Origin: Rhodospirillaceae bacterium
GTDB taxonomy: Bacteria; Pseudomonadota; Alphaproteobacteria; UBA828
Length of the DNA stretch: 10,699 nt
Direction of reading: 5' to 3'
Assembly: GCA_028819955.1 (NCBI GenBank)
Contig: JAPPKP010000130.1
Location: 1 to 10,699 of the forward strand
In this document: in pieces, positions 1 to 6,365 of the stretch
How positions within the stretch are numbered: the stretch's first letter is position 1
How the letters are laid out: the number at the start of each line of letters is the position of its first letter
The notes under the pieces: generated by a model
Databases searched by the model: none
The model's input: the letters and a program-made list of their open reading frames with translations, nothing else
What the model was told of the DNA's origin: nothing
Program-made: the position numbers and the translations under genes

Positions 1-756
1 CGCGTAGAGCGAGCGCACGTCCGCGCGCTCTACCGCCTGGCCGCCGTACATCACCATCACACGGTCCGCGAGCCCGGCCACCACACCGAGGTCGTGGGTG
101 ATCCAGATGATCGCCATGCCGCGCTCGCGCCGCAGCCGCTGCAGCAGGTCCAGGATCTGCGCCTGAATGGTGGCGTCGAGCGCTGTCGTGGGCTCGTCGG
201 CGATCAGCACCTTGGGATCGCAGGCGAGCGCCATCGCGATCATCACGCGCTGGCGCATCCCGCCCGAGAACTGGTGCGGGAAGTCGCCGAGCCGGCTCTC
301 CGCCGCAGGAATCCCCACCCCCTCCAGCAACGCCGCTGCCCGCCGCCGCGCCGCGCGCCGACTCATGCCGAGGTGCGTCCGGAGCGGCTCCGTAAGCTGG
401 TAGCCGACGCTTAGCACCGGGTTGAGCGAGGCCATCGGGTCCTGAAAGATGAAGCCCATCTTGGCGCCGCGCACGTGGCGCAGGCGCGCCGGATCGAGCG
501 CGAGCAGGTCCTCGCCCTCGAGCAGGGCCTGACCGGAAGTAATTTCCGCCGGCGGCATCGGCAGCAGCTTGAGCAGCGAGAGCATGGTCACGCTCTTGCC
601 CGAGCCGCTCTCCCCAACCACGCCGAGCAGTTCGCCCTCGTGCAGGTCGAAGCCGATGCCGTTCACCGCGTGCACCATGCCCCCGCCCGGGGTGCGAAAG
701 CGCGTGCGCACGTCGCGCACGGAGAGCACGGGCGGCCGGCCGGCGGGGCGTGTCAC
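1..756 (-). CDS. Peptide/nickel-type ABC transporter ATP-binding protein (DppD/OppD-like), 3' end off window
   Basis: This is a cytoplasmic ATPase subunit that powers a dipeptide/oligopeptide-type importer. The minus strand is open from position 756 to the left edge, giving 252 residues without a stop. Walker A is GESGSGKS (residues 48-55), the Q-loop Gln is 105 in [12 protein letters not shown], the signature is FSGGM (163-167), Walker B is VLIADEP (183-189) followed by D-loop LDA, and the H-loop His is 221 in [15 protein letters not shown] and the MVHAVNGI segment are typical of the Dpp/Opp subfamily. About 70-90 C-terminal residues, which in this family include an oligopeptide-transporter C-terminal region, would lie outside the window. 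I chose the GTG at 754-756, with an AGGGACGGA-like ribosome site just upstream; a TTG at 808-810 is the only further in-frame option before a stop. Permease genes are not visible, so substrate is unknown. The gene is divergent from the FAD oxidoreductase at 935. Confidence 0.93.
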   Translation of the reverse strand, partial: MTRPAGRPPVLSVRDVRTRFRTPGGGMVHAVNGIGFDLHEGELLGVVGESGSGKSVTMLSLLKLLPMPPAEITSGQALLEGEDLLALDPARLRHVRGAKMGFIFQDPMASLNPVLSVGYQLTEPLRTHLGMSRRAARRRAAALLEGVGIPAAESRLGDFPHQFSGGMRQRVMIAMALACDPKVLIADEPTTALDATIQAQILDLLQRLRRERGMAIIWITHDLGVVAGLADRVMVMYGGQAVERADVRSLYA

Positions 757-934
757 CGGTCCGTCCCTACGCGAGAGCCGGGGCGCCGCTCGTCTCTGGT
801 CGGTCGTCAATCAACCGTCGCGGCTCCCGAATCTGCCCTGTCCCGATGCCCCGCGATCCTAACCGCCGTGCAATCCAGCATGCTAGTCTCCCGCGCCGGA
901 TTCGGGCGCGGCGCGGCAGTACGGTGGGGCGGAG
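757..934. promoter_or_regulatory. Divergent intergenic region between ABC ATPase and FAD oxidoreductase
   Basis: This 178-base gap separates two outward-facing genes and should hold both start regions. I see no convincing sigma-70 -35/-10 pair. There is a perfect 7-base inverted repeat CCGCGCC/GGCGCGG at 891-897 and 905-911 (7-base loop), ending 23 bases before the oxidoreductase ATG, and a short palindrome AGCATGCT at 877-884. Either could be an operator or a leader hairpin, but in such GC-rich DNA both could be chance. That the gap regulates both genes is inferred only from their arrangement. Confidence 0.35.
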
Positions 935-2134
935 ATGACGGGGCAGGGCAGGGAACGGCTGGGCGCGGCCGACATCGTGGTGGTCGGCGCGGGGATCATG
1001 GGCGCGAGCATCGCCTTCCAGCTCACGCGGCAGTCCGGCCGCAGGGTCGTGGTGGTGGACGAGCGGCCGCCCGTCGGCGGCATGTCGGGCCGCACCTTCG
1101 GCCAGATCCGCCAGCACTACTCGAACGCGCTGATGGTCGAGATGGCGATCCGGGGCTTCGACGTGCTCAACAACTGGCGGGCGGAGGTCGGCGTCGGCGA
1201 TCCCGGCTACGTCAGGCTCGGCTACATGCTGCTGGTGGTCGAGGCGCAGGTCGAGGCCTGCCGGCGCAACGTGGAGCTCGGCCGCCAGCTCGGCGTGGAT
1301 ACGCGCTTCGCCAGCCCCGACGAGATCAAGGCCCTGGAGCCCGCGCTTGTCACCGACGATCTCGCCGGCGGCGCCTGGGAGCCCAACGGCGGCTACATCG
1401 ACGTGACCCGCATGGTGCTGAGCTGGCTCGGCGCGGCCCAGGCGGCCGGCGCTGTGCTCCATTCCGGGCTCCGGGTGGAGGGCATCGCCACGGATGACGG
1501 CAAGGTCGTGGGCGTGGACACGCCACAGGGCCGCATCGAGGCACCCATCGTGATCGCCGCGACCGGTGCCTGGATCGCCGATCTGCTCGGGCCGCTCGGC
1601 ATCGACGCGCCGATCGAGCGACGACGGCTCGACATGGCCTATCTGAAGCAGCCGCCGGGCCGGCCCACAATCCGCACCTGCATTACCGACGGCAACTCCA
1701 ACGTCGTGATGCGCCCCGACATGGGGCCCTACCTGCTGGCGGTGGCCTATCCCAACGAGATGCCGGAGGTCGTCGACCCGGCCGCGCCTGCGCCGGCGGA
1801 GGACGAGGCCCGCCACCGGACGCGTCTCGACAAGGCGCTGGCAGAGCGGCTGCCAGACTTCGTCGATGCCAGGGTCGCGCGCACGGTCTCCGGCGCCTAC
1901 GACATCACGCCGGACTTCCACCCGATCCTCGGCTGGGCGCCGGGGCTGGAGGGGCTCTACATCGCCGCCGGCTTCTCCGGCCACGGCCTCAAGCTCTCGC
2001 CGGCGGTGGGAGAGTGCGTCGCCGCCGCCGTGCTCGGTACGGAGTCGCCCTTCGACATCCACCCGCTCCGGCCCACCCGCTTCGCCGACGGCGAGCCCAT
2101 GTACCTCGCCTACGGTCCCTCCGCCCGCGCCTGA
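935..2134 (+). CDS. FAD-dependent oxidoreductase, DAO family (sarcosine/glycine oxidase-like)
   Basis: This 399-residue flavoprotein of the D-amino-acid oxidase (DAO) fold is most like the beta subunit of sarcosine oxidase and related amine or amino-acid oxidases or dehydrogenases. The N-terminal Rossmann motif is VVVGAGIMGAS (GxGxxG at 18-23), with acidic residues at the end of the second strand (D42/E43) to hold the FAD ribose. The second FAD contact AATGAW is at 208-213. The C-terminal family blocks YDITPDFHPILG (322-333) and GFSGHGLKLSPAVGE (346-360) are intact. There is no signal peptide or membrane segment, so it is probably cytoplasmic. The ATG at 935 is preceded by GGGGCGGAG and leaves only a short lead before the first strand. 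The neighbouring peptide-type ABC transporter and the dioxygenase downstream suggest oxidation of an imported N-methylated amine or amino acid. No SoxA/D/G partner genes are present, so a heterotetrameric sarcosine oxidase is not indicated. Confidence 0.9.
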   Translation: MTGQGRERLGAADIVVVGAGIMGASIAFQLTRQSGRRVVVVDERPPVGGMSGRTFGQIRQHYSNALMVEMAIRGFDVLNNWRAEVGVGDPGYVRLGYMLLVVEAQVEACRRNVELGRQLGVDTRFASPDEIKALEPALVTDDLAGGAWEPNGGYIDVTRMVLSWLGAAQAAGAVLHSGLRVEGIATDDGKVVGVDTPQGRIEAPIVIAATGAWIADLLGPLGIDAPIERRRLDMAYLKQPPGRPTIRTCITDGNSNVVMRPDMGPYLLAVAYPNEMPEVVDPAAPAPAEDEARHRTRLDKALAERLPDFVDARVARTVSGAYDITPDFHPILGWAPGLEGLYIAAGFSGHGLKLSPAVGECVAAAVLGTESPFDIHPLRPTRFADGEPMYLAYGPSARA

Positions 2135-2215
2135 CGACGATCTATACCGCCCGAGTCAGGAATGGCATCATCCCCGCGTCGCTTCGCGTGCTCCCAACCG
2201 GACGAGGACTCCGCC

Positions 2216-3082
2216 ATGCCGACCCTGACCGACGAGCAGCGCCGCCAGTGGGCGGTCGACGGCTACATCCATCTGGGAGGCGCGCTGGAGCCGCAGGAGG
2301 TTTCGCTCTATTGCGGGCTGATCGACTCCCTGCGCCCTCAGGCGGGATGGGAGAAGGTACCGGGCTTGCCCTTCGGCCATTACGGCTGGGTGGAGCACAA
2401 CGCCACTGCGGACGATCTCGAGTCCTTCATGGACCGCCGCGATCTCCTCGGCTACGCCCAGCCCTTCCGGGATCTCATTGACCGGCCCAACGTCTTCGAC
2501 CCGATCCTCGAGCTCATGGGTCCCAACATCGTGCTCAGCATGTCGCAGGCCATCGTCCGCGCGTCCACGACCGAGTTCCCCGGCTTCATCCACACGGACG
2601 GCGGGCAGGCGCTCCGGCAGATTCGGGTGACCGAGACCAGCAGTCCGCTGGCGGTGAAGGCGCTCTACCTTCTCACCGATGTCGAGGGGAGGGACAACGG
2701 CAACTTCACGGTCTTCCCCGGCAGCCATCTGCGGCAGATCCCGTTCGACTGCGACGCGGCCCCCAACCCCCACACGCCGGGCGCCGTCCAGTTGGGCGGC
2801 AAGGCGGGCGATTGCTACCTGTTCAGCCACGCGCTCTGGCATGGGCCGGCGCCCAACCATTCCGGGAAGGGCCGCAAGACACTGCTCTACAACTACGCGC
2901 AGATGTTCCTAAAACCCTACGACTTCCCCACCATGGCCGGCGTCATGGATAAGTGCACGCCGCGCCAGCGCAGGCTCCTGGGCGATCTCGGGCACGACCC
3001 GAGGCTGGGCGACTTCTTCTACGTCCCCGAAGACCAGGAGGACGTCATGTTCCAGCGAGCCGGAGCCCGGCAGGCAGCCTGA
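2216..3082 (+). CDS. Phytanoyl-CoA dioxygenase (PhyH) family Fe(II)/2-oxoglutarate oxygenase
   Basis: This 288-residue protein should be a mononuclear non-haem iron enzyme that hydroxylates or demethylates a small molecule while converting 2-oxoglutarate to succinate and CO2. The metal facial triad is visible: H126 and D128 in FIHTDGG, and the distal H209 in ALWHGPAPNHSG. R220 (SGKGRKTLLYNY) is placed to bind the 2-oxoglutarate carboxylate. The family block NGNFTVFPGSH is at 161-171. Length is normal for PhyH. The ATG at 2216 has a strong GAGGA seven bases upstream. An in-frame ATG at 2162 would add 18 residues of poor quality and lacks that ribosome site. The gene follows the FAD oxidoreductase on the same strand after 81 bases, so co-transcription is likely. 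The family covers ectoine, betaine, phosphonate and many other substrates, and sequence alone does not choose among them. Confidence 0.9.
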   Translation: MPTLTDEQRRQWAVDGYIHLGGALEPQEVSLYCGLIDSLRPQAGWEKVPGLPFGHYGWVEHNATADDLESFMDRRDLLGYAQPFRDLIDRPNVFDPILELMGPNIVLSMSQAIVRASTTEFPGFIHTDGGQALRQIRVTETSSPLAVKALYLLTDVEGRDNGNFTVFPGSHLRQIPFDCDAAPNPHTPGAVQLGGKAGDCYLFSHALWHGPAPNHSGKGRKTLLYNYAQMFLKPYDFPTMAGVMDKCTPRQRRLLGDLGHDPRLGDFFYVPEDQEDVMFQRAGARQAA

Positions 3083-3144
3083 CCGGACCTGAAGCGCCTC
3101 TGGATGGGCCTGCTCGCCGACTCTCCGACCGATCGCCCCCCACG

Positions 3145-3241
3145 TCGTCATGCCCGGACTCGATCCGGGCATCTCTCTCACCCGGACGCACCGGACGCTG
3201 GGCAAACACGTGGATGGCCGCATCGAGTGCGGCCATGACGA
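3145..3241. repeat. Alphaproteobacterial-type intergenic palindromic repeat (two hairpins inside short terminal inverted repeats)
   Basis: The element has two perfect 9-base hairpins with 5-base loops: ATGCCCGGA/TCCGGGCAT at 3150-3158 and 3164-3172, and ATGGCCGCA/TGCGGCCAT at 3214-3222 and 3228-3236. The outer ends TCGTCAT (3145-3151) and ATGACGA (3235-3241) are complementary, so the whole unit can also fold into one long cruciform. Read on the minus strand it gives the peptides MPGSSPGMT and VMAALDAAIHV, spurious translations often seen where this repeat class occurs in alphaproteobacteria. It lies between the 3' ends of two convergent genes and could block read-through in both directions, though neither hairpin is followed by a T-tract. 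Confidence 0.8.
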
Positions 3242-3249
3242 GATGGAGG

Positions 3250-3621
3250 CTACGGGTCCCGGCTGAGGCCGCGCTCCTCCAGCGCATCGAGGTAGGTGCG
3301 CCAGATCGCGTCGCGGTGCTCCGCGAGGTGCCGCAAGTATGACCACGTATAGATGCCGGTGGTGTGCAGGTCGTCGAAGTGGAGGCGCACGGCGTAGTTG
3401 CCGACCGGCTCGATCAGCGTGATCCCGACGTGGCGGCGGCCCGGCACGATGGTCTTGCCCTCGCCGTGTCCCCTGACCTCGGCGGACGGACTCTCCACCC
3501 GCAATAGCTCGGCCGGCAGGCTGCACCGGAGGTCGTCGTCGAAATCGATTTCGAGCGTCCTCTCGGCGCTCTTGTAGCGGAGCTCGACCGGCCAGGGCTG
3601 GTCCTCGAACGGCGTGCTCAC
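3250..3621 (-). CDS. DUF971 (gamma-butyrobetaine hydroxylase N-terminal-like) domain protein
   Basis: This 123-residue single-domain protein has the DUF971/GBBH-N signature: [14 protein letters not shown] (36-49), the [20 protein letters not shown] strand-turn-strand (65-84) and [14 protein letters not shown] (86-99). The fold occurs as the N-terminal domain of gamma-butyrobetaine hydroxylase and as a free-standing small protein, often near iron-sulfur or quality-control genes; the free-standing form has no firmly assigned activity. In the hydroxylase, Cys and His residues bind zinc, but here only one Cys (33) is present, so that site is probably absent. The start is a GTG at 3619-3621 that overlaps the upstream Trm112-family stop by 4 bases (GTGA), implying translational coupling. 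It is the last gene of the cluster and its 3' end faces the palindromic repeat. Confidence 0.85.
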   Translation of the reverse strand: MSTPFEDQPWPVELRYKSAERTLEIDFDDDLRCSLPAELLRVESPSAEVRGHGEGKTIVPGRRHVGITLIEPVGNYAVRLHFDDLHTTGIYTWSYLRHLAEHRDAIWRTYLDALEERGLSRDP

Positions 3622-3818
3622 CGGGCCTCGCCTTCCTCCAGCGGCCGCGCCTCGTCCGGCAGCATGATCGGGATGCCGTCCCGGATCGGGAACGCGAGCT
3701 TGGCCTTGTCGCTGATCAGCTCCTGCCGCTCGGCATCGTAGCGCAGCGGCTCCTTGGTCAGCGGGCAGACCAGGATCTCCAGCAGCTTGGGGTCGACCGT
3801 GGCCCGTTCCTCTCCCAT
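3618..3818 (-). CDS. Trm112 family protein
   Basis: This 66-residue protein matches bacterial Trm112-like (YcaR-type) proteins: [17 protein letters not shown] (12-28), then [22 protein letters not shown] (32-53). Trm112 proteins are small zinc-ribbon-like partners that activate and stabilise SAM-dependent methyltransferases acting on tRNA, rRNA and release factors. This copy keeps only one Cys (18, in the CP motif), as is usual for the bacterial short form, so it probably does not bind zinc like the eukaryotic protein. The reading frame stays open far upstream, but the ATG at 3816-3818 follows AAGGA by ten bases and gives the family length, so longer starts are rejected. It begins 14 bases after the LON-domain gene and overlaps the DUF971 start by 4 bases. 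The methyltransferase partner is not encoded in this window. Confidence 0.9.
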   Translation of the reverse strand: MGEERATVDPKLLEILVCPLTKEPLRYDAERQELISDKAKLAFPIRDGIPIMLPDEARPLEEGEAR

Positions 3819-3832
3819 TCGCGTGGCGTCCT

Positions 3833-4498
3833 TCACTGCATCCGAGACTTGGGCCCGGCTGCGCCGTGGGCCGCCATCTCGAACAGCGCCTGCATCATGG
3901 CCACCCGCTGGCTCTCGCTCGAACATTCGAGCAGCGCCTGCTTCTCGCTCGGCTCGAACGGGCAGGCCATGGCGAGGCACGTGACCAGCGCCTCGTCGTT
4001 GGCGCGGTCGATCGCGTCCCAATCGGCAGTGAGCCCGTGGTGATCGAAGTACGCCCTGAGCGCCGGCAGCAGGCTGCCGCGATCGACGGTAATCGGCGCC
4101 GGCTCCGGCAAGTCGCCCGCGAAGCGGCTGTAGTCGGCACGGACACGCCGATAGAGCAGGCCGTCCTGCTCCAGCTCGCGCGCGATGGCGAAGCGGCAGA
4201 CGCCGGTGAGTGTGATCAGGAAGCGGTTGTCCGGCGTCTCGGAGAACGAGGCGATGCGTCCGACGCAGCCCACCGGATAGACCTCCGGCGCATCGAGCTT
4301 CGCCTGCGGGTCGGCTGGCTGGATCATGCCGATCATCCGGTGCGAGGCCATCGCGTCCTGGGTCATCTCCAGGTAGCGGGGCTCGAAGATGTTGAGCGGC
4401 AGCCGCCCGCGCGGCAGCAGCAGAACCCCCGGCAGCGGGAAGATCGGGATGACGCGCGGCAGCTCGTCGATGCCGCCCGGTTCGGGCCCGGCGGTCAC
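3833..4498 (-). CDS. LON peptidase substrate-binding domain-containing protein
   Basis: This 221-residue protein consists of the LON N-terminal (PUA-like) substrate-binding domain plus a helical tail, without the AAA+ ATPase or Ser-Lys protease of Lon. Diagnostic blocks are [25 protein letters not shown] (18-42, given here as the family's opening strand and loop), GMIQP (57-61), the [11 protein letters not shown] turn (77-87), [11 protein letters not shown] (93-103) and [13 protein letters not shown] (179-191). It cannot be a protease by itself; the family is thought to recognise unfolded or damaged protein, but its biochemical role is not established. The GTG at 4496-4498 is chosen because GAGG lies about six bases upstream and it starts 8 bases after the thioredoxin stop. 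The frame is open further upstream inside that gene, which is overlap noise. Its neighbours fit a protein-quality role. Confidence 0.9.
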   Translation of the reverse strand: MTAGPEPGGIDELPRVIPIFPLPGVLLLPRGRLPLNIFEPRYLEMTQDAMASHRMIGMIQPADPQAKLDAPEVYPVGCVGRIASFSETPDNRFLITLTGVCRFAIARELEQDGLLYRRVRADYSRFAGDLPEPAPITVDRGSLLPALRAYFDHHGLTADWDAIDRANDEALVTCLAMACPFEPSEKQALLECSSESQRVAMMQALFEMAAHGAAGPKSRMQ

Positions 4499-4506
4499 GG
4501 CATGCC

Positions 4507-5412
4507 TCAGGAGAACAGGATCGACGAGAGCTTGCGGCGGCCTGCCACCGTGAGCGGGTCCGCGTGGCCCAGCGCCTCGAACAGCTTGAGCAGCTGCTGG
4601 CGCGCGGCCTGCTCGTTCCACTCCCGATCCCGGCGAATGATCTCGATCAGCTCGTCGATGGCCTGCTCGTTGCGCCCCGCGCCGTGGTAGGCCATAGCGA
4701 GGTCGAAGCGCGCCTGGTGGTCGCCGGCGTCCTGTGCAAGCCGCGCCTGCAGCTCGGCCGTGTCGCCATCTGCTTCGCCCGCCTGCTCGGCGAGGGTGAG
4801 GGCCGATACCGCGCTCTCCACGTCGGCGTTCTTGAGCGCATCGTCGTCGAGGCCGTCCACCAGCTCGCGCGCCTCCTGGAGATCGCCGGCACCGACGAGG
4901 CAGCGCACCAGCCCCGCGATCGCTGCCGCCTCGCCCGGCACCTGGCGCAGGATCTGGCCGTAGATGTTGGACGCGCTGGCGAAGTCCCCGGCATCCAGCG
5001 CGTCCTTGGCCTGCTCCAGCGCCTGCTCCAGCGGCGAGGGGCCCATGGGCCCGACCAGCCGTTCCACGAAGCGCTTGATCTGGCTTTCCGGCTGGGCACC
5101 CATGAAGCCGTCCACCGGCTGCCCCTTGTCGAAGGCGAACACGGCCGGGATCGACTGGATGCGGAGCTGCTGCGCGATCTCCGGATTCTCGTCGATATTG
5201 ATCTTGACCAGCGCCACCTTGCCGCCGGCGTCCCTCACCGTCTTCTCTAGGACCGGCGCGAGCTGCTTGCAGGGGCCGCACCAGGGCGCCCAGAAGTCGA
5301 CGATCACGGGCGTCTGGTGCGACGCCTCGATCACGTCGGCGGCGAAGCTCTGGGTCGTCGCGTCCTTCGGCTGCGCCGCGCCGCCGGCCGACTGGCCAAT
5401 GAGGGTATCCAT
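4507..5412 (-). CDS. ybbN: Thioredoxin-TPR protein, YbbN/CnoX-like co-chaperone
   Basis: This 301-residue protein has an N-terminal thioredoxin domain (about 18-120) with active site WCGPC (44-48) and the cis-proline SIPAVF (P89), followed by a roughly 180-residue helical TPR-like region rich in Ala, Glu and Leu. That architecture is the YbbN/CnoX family, a chaperone-redoxin that protects substrates from over-oxidation and passes them to GroEL/ES and DnaK. E. coli CnoX lacks a reducing CxxC, whereas this protein keeps both cysteines, so disulfide reductase activity is plausible, as in other alphaproteobacterial members. There is no signal peptide, so it acts in the cytoplasm. The ATG at 5410-5412 has GGGAG upstream and gives the usual N-terminus; a TTG at 5449-5451 would add 13 residues. 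It is first in the cluster with the LON-domain, Trm112 and DUF971 genes. Confidence 0.93.
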   Translation of the reverse strand: MDTLIGQSAGGAAQPKDATTQSFAADVIEASHQTPVIVDFWAPWCGPCKQLAPVLEKTVRDAGGKVALVKINIDENPEIAQQLRIQSIPAVFAFDKGQPVDGFMGAQPESQIKRFVERLVGPMGPSPLEQALEQAKDALDAGDFASASNIYGQILRQVPGEAAAIAGLVRCLVGAGDLQEARELVDGLDDDALKNADVESAVSALTLAEQAGEADGDTAELQARLAQDAGDHQARFDLAMAYHGAGRNEQAIDELIEIIRRDREWNEQAARQQLLKLFEALGHADPLTVAGRRKLSSILFS

Positions 5413-5547
5413 ACCCGCATGCTCCCGGCTGGAGAGGATTCGGTTGGGCAAGTGTACATGGCAGCTTGCACCGGGCCATGCAAGTGCGCCCCGGAGCCGG
5501 TCGAGCTGCGATTCGAGCCCTGTCCTTTGCTCTGACTTGGGGTCGGC
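5413..5547 (-). promoter_or_regulatory. Leader/promoter region of the ybbN cluster with overlapping inverted repeats
   Basis: This 135-base gap precedes ybbN. It contains two interlocking inverted repeats: CATGGC (5457-5462) with GCCATG (5475-5480), and CTTGCA (5465-5470) with TGCAAG (5479-5484). Their right arms overlap, so only one hairpin can form at a time. GCAAGTG also occurs directly repeated at 5448-5454 and 5480-5486. A TACACT hexamer on the minus strand (5456-5451) could be a -10 box, but I find no good -35 at normal spacing. That the cluster promoter lies here is inferred from position. Confidence 0.35.
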
Positions 5548-5883
5548 CTATTCCGCTGGCGTAACGCGGCGCAGCGTGTCGAGCAGGGCAGGGTCCAGAG
5601 GGTCCAAAGACCGACCGGCGATCTCTTCGGCCGCAGCCCAGATCTGCGGCAGGTGCGCCACCATGGCGGAGCGGCCCGCGTGGCTCTTGACCACGTACTG
5701 GTTGTTGGCCCAGTCCGACGCAGCGCAGCCATAGTGATCGAGGATACGGTTGATGAGGGTAACGCGGTGCAGGCGACCGAGATAGCGGGCACGTCCGGTC
5801 TCGGGCTCGGCCGCGCGCCCGGCGTCGGTGCCGGCCTCGGTCCAGTGCGTGCCGCCGGCCATCATCGTACAGAACGCACACAC
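5548..5883 (-). CDS. Small conserved-looking hypothetical protein with N-terminal CxxC
   Basis: This 111-residue soluble protein belongs to no family I can name. It begins MCAFCTMMAGGTHW, with Cys2 and Cys5 in a CxxC at the extreme N-terminus followed by His13 and Trp14. The middle is basic and helical (RVTLINRILDHYG, 40-52), followed by NNQYVVKSHAGRSAMVAHL (60-78), an IWAAAEEIAG helix (81-90) and the tail RSLDPLDPALLDTLRR. The sequence has the feel of a small alphaproteobacterial family I have seen only as hypothetical, sometimes near cofactor genes; that is recollection, not a search. CxxC plus His could bind a metal or be redox active, but the second half of a zinc site is not obvious, with Cys53 the only other cysteine. 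The GTG at 5881-5883 follows GGGAGGGG at good spacing. It lies 135 bases upstream of ybbN on the same strand, separated by a possible promoter. Confidence 0.72.
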   Translation of the reverse strand: MCAFCTMMAGGTHWTEAGTDAGRAAEPETGRARYLGRLHRVTLINRILDHYGCAASDWANNQYVVKSHAGRSAMVAHLPQIWAAAEEIAGRSLDPLDPALLDTLRRVTPAE

Positions 5884-6049
5884 GGCACCCCTCCCCGAGC
5901 GCGCAAAGCCCGTGCCGCCTTTTCATTGGTGCGAACCTAGCGCGGTCTAAGGGCCTAGAGAAGGCGGAAAGATCACAGACTTTTTGGGCCGATCGACATA
6001 ATCCGATGCCTCCGCTGACACCCGCTCATCGAATTTTCCCGCAAGACCC
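5884..6049. other. Intergenic region between divergent hypothetical gene and higBA
   Basis: Between the hypothetical gene start and the higBA promoter there are about 166 bases with visibly more A/T than the surrounding genes (for example GACTTTTTGGGCC near 5979 and GAATTTTCCC near 6031). An 87-codon minus-strand frame crosses it, but it has no recognisable motif, a composition unlike its neighbours, and runs antisense over higB. The stretch presumably carries the promoter of the minus-strand gene. I see no other structure. Confidence 0.4.
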
Positions 6050-6083
6050 TTGACAAATACGTAATCCGTATTACATATGAGCC
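6050..6083 (+). promoter_or_regulatory. higBA promoter and palindromic operator
   Basis: A consensus -35 box TTGACA is at 6050-6055. The best -10 is TACATA (6072-6077, spacer 16) or ACATAT one base further (spacer 17). Between and over them lies an inverted repeat TACGTAAT (6058-6065) / ATTACATA (6070-6077), with one mismatch and a 4-base centre, well placed to bind the HigA dimer and occlude polymerase. A -10 here puts the transcription start at or next to the A of the toxin ATG (6084). There is no Shine-Dalgarno sequence in front, so the toxin message may be leaderless. Autoregulation by HigA is known for the family and inferred here. Confidence 0.75.
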
Positions 6084-6365
6084 ATGGCGATACGGTCGTT
6101 TGCCGACAGAGATACGGAGACCGTTTGGCACGATAGGCGAGTGCACCGTTTCCAGAACATTCAGGCCCAGGCCAAGCGCCGGCTGAACGTCTTGAACGCG
6201 GCGACAACACTGGATGACCTGCGGAACAACCCCGGTGCGAGGCTTCACAAGCTGCGGGGCGACCGCGCCGGCCAATGGGCCATCGCCATCAACGAGCAGT
6301 ACCGCGTCGTGTTCGGTTGGAAGGACGGACCCGTAAACGTAGAGATAACGGACTATCACCGATGA
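6084..6365 (+). CDS. higB: HigB-family toxin (RelE/ParE superfamily mRNA interferase)
   Basis: This 93-residue protein has the HigB/killer-protein layout: IRSFADRDTETVW (3-15), the helix AKRRLNVLNAATTLDDLR (30-47), then GARLHKLRGDRAGQWAIAINEQYRVVFGW, and the terminal VEITDYHR. HigB toxins bind the ribosome and cut mRNA in the A site. Likely functional residues are K56, R58, R61, R74 and the terminal Tyr91-His92, by analogy with the family. The start is fixed: an in-frame TGA ends 3 bases before the ATG at 6084. There is no clear ribosome site, so initiation may be leaderless. The stop overlaps the higA start (ATGA, 6362-6365). The frame is complete with no disruption, and toxin-first order is the hallmark of higBA. 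Confidence 0.93.
   Translation: MAIRSFADRDTETVWHDRRVHRFQNIQAQAKRRLNVLNAATTLDDLRNNPGARLHKLRGDRAGQWAIAINEQYRVVFGWKDGPVNVEITDYHR

Noticed and set aside
767..2062. 431-codon open frame on the minus strand antisense to the FAD oxidoreductase
   Set aside because: It is rich in His, Arg, Asp and Gly with no motif, as expected for the antisense of a GC-rich gene, and the plus frame there carries complete DAO-family motifs.
2162..2215. Upstream ATG that would lengthen the PhyH protein by 18 residues
   Set aside because: There is no ribosome site at that ATG, while the ATG at 2216 has GAGGA at ideal spacing and matches the family N-terminus (DEQRRQWAVDGY).
2135..2215. Possible separate promoter or small gene between the oxidoreductase and PhyH genes
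   Set aside because: The 81 bases contain no recognisable promoter pair, terminator hairpin or plausible small frame beyond the PhyH leader.
2909..3526. 205-codon minus-strand frame over the palindromic repeat
   Set aside because: It contains the repeat translation MPGSSPGMT and otherwise reads DUF971 and the dioxygenase out of frame, so it is a repeat artefact.
3833..5926. 697-codon minus-strand frame spanning three genes
   Set aside because: Only its C-terminal 221 codons are a real protein (the LON-domain gene). The rest is an out-of-frame reading of ybbN and of the hypothetical gene with low-complexity Arg/Gly/Ala.
5947..6210. 87-codon minus-strand frame between the hypothetical gene and higB
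   Set aside because: It overlaps the higBA promoter and the start of higB antisense, lacks a convincing ribosome site and shows no family motif.
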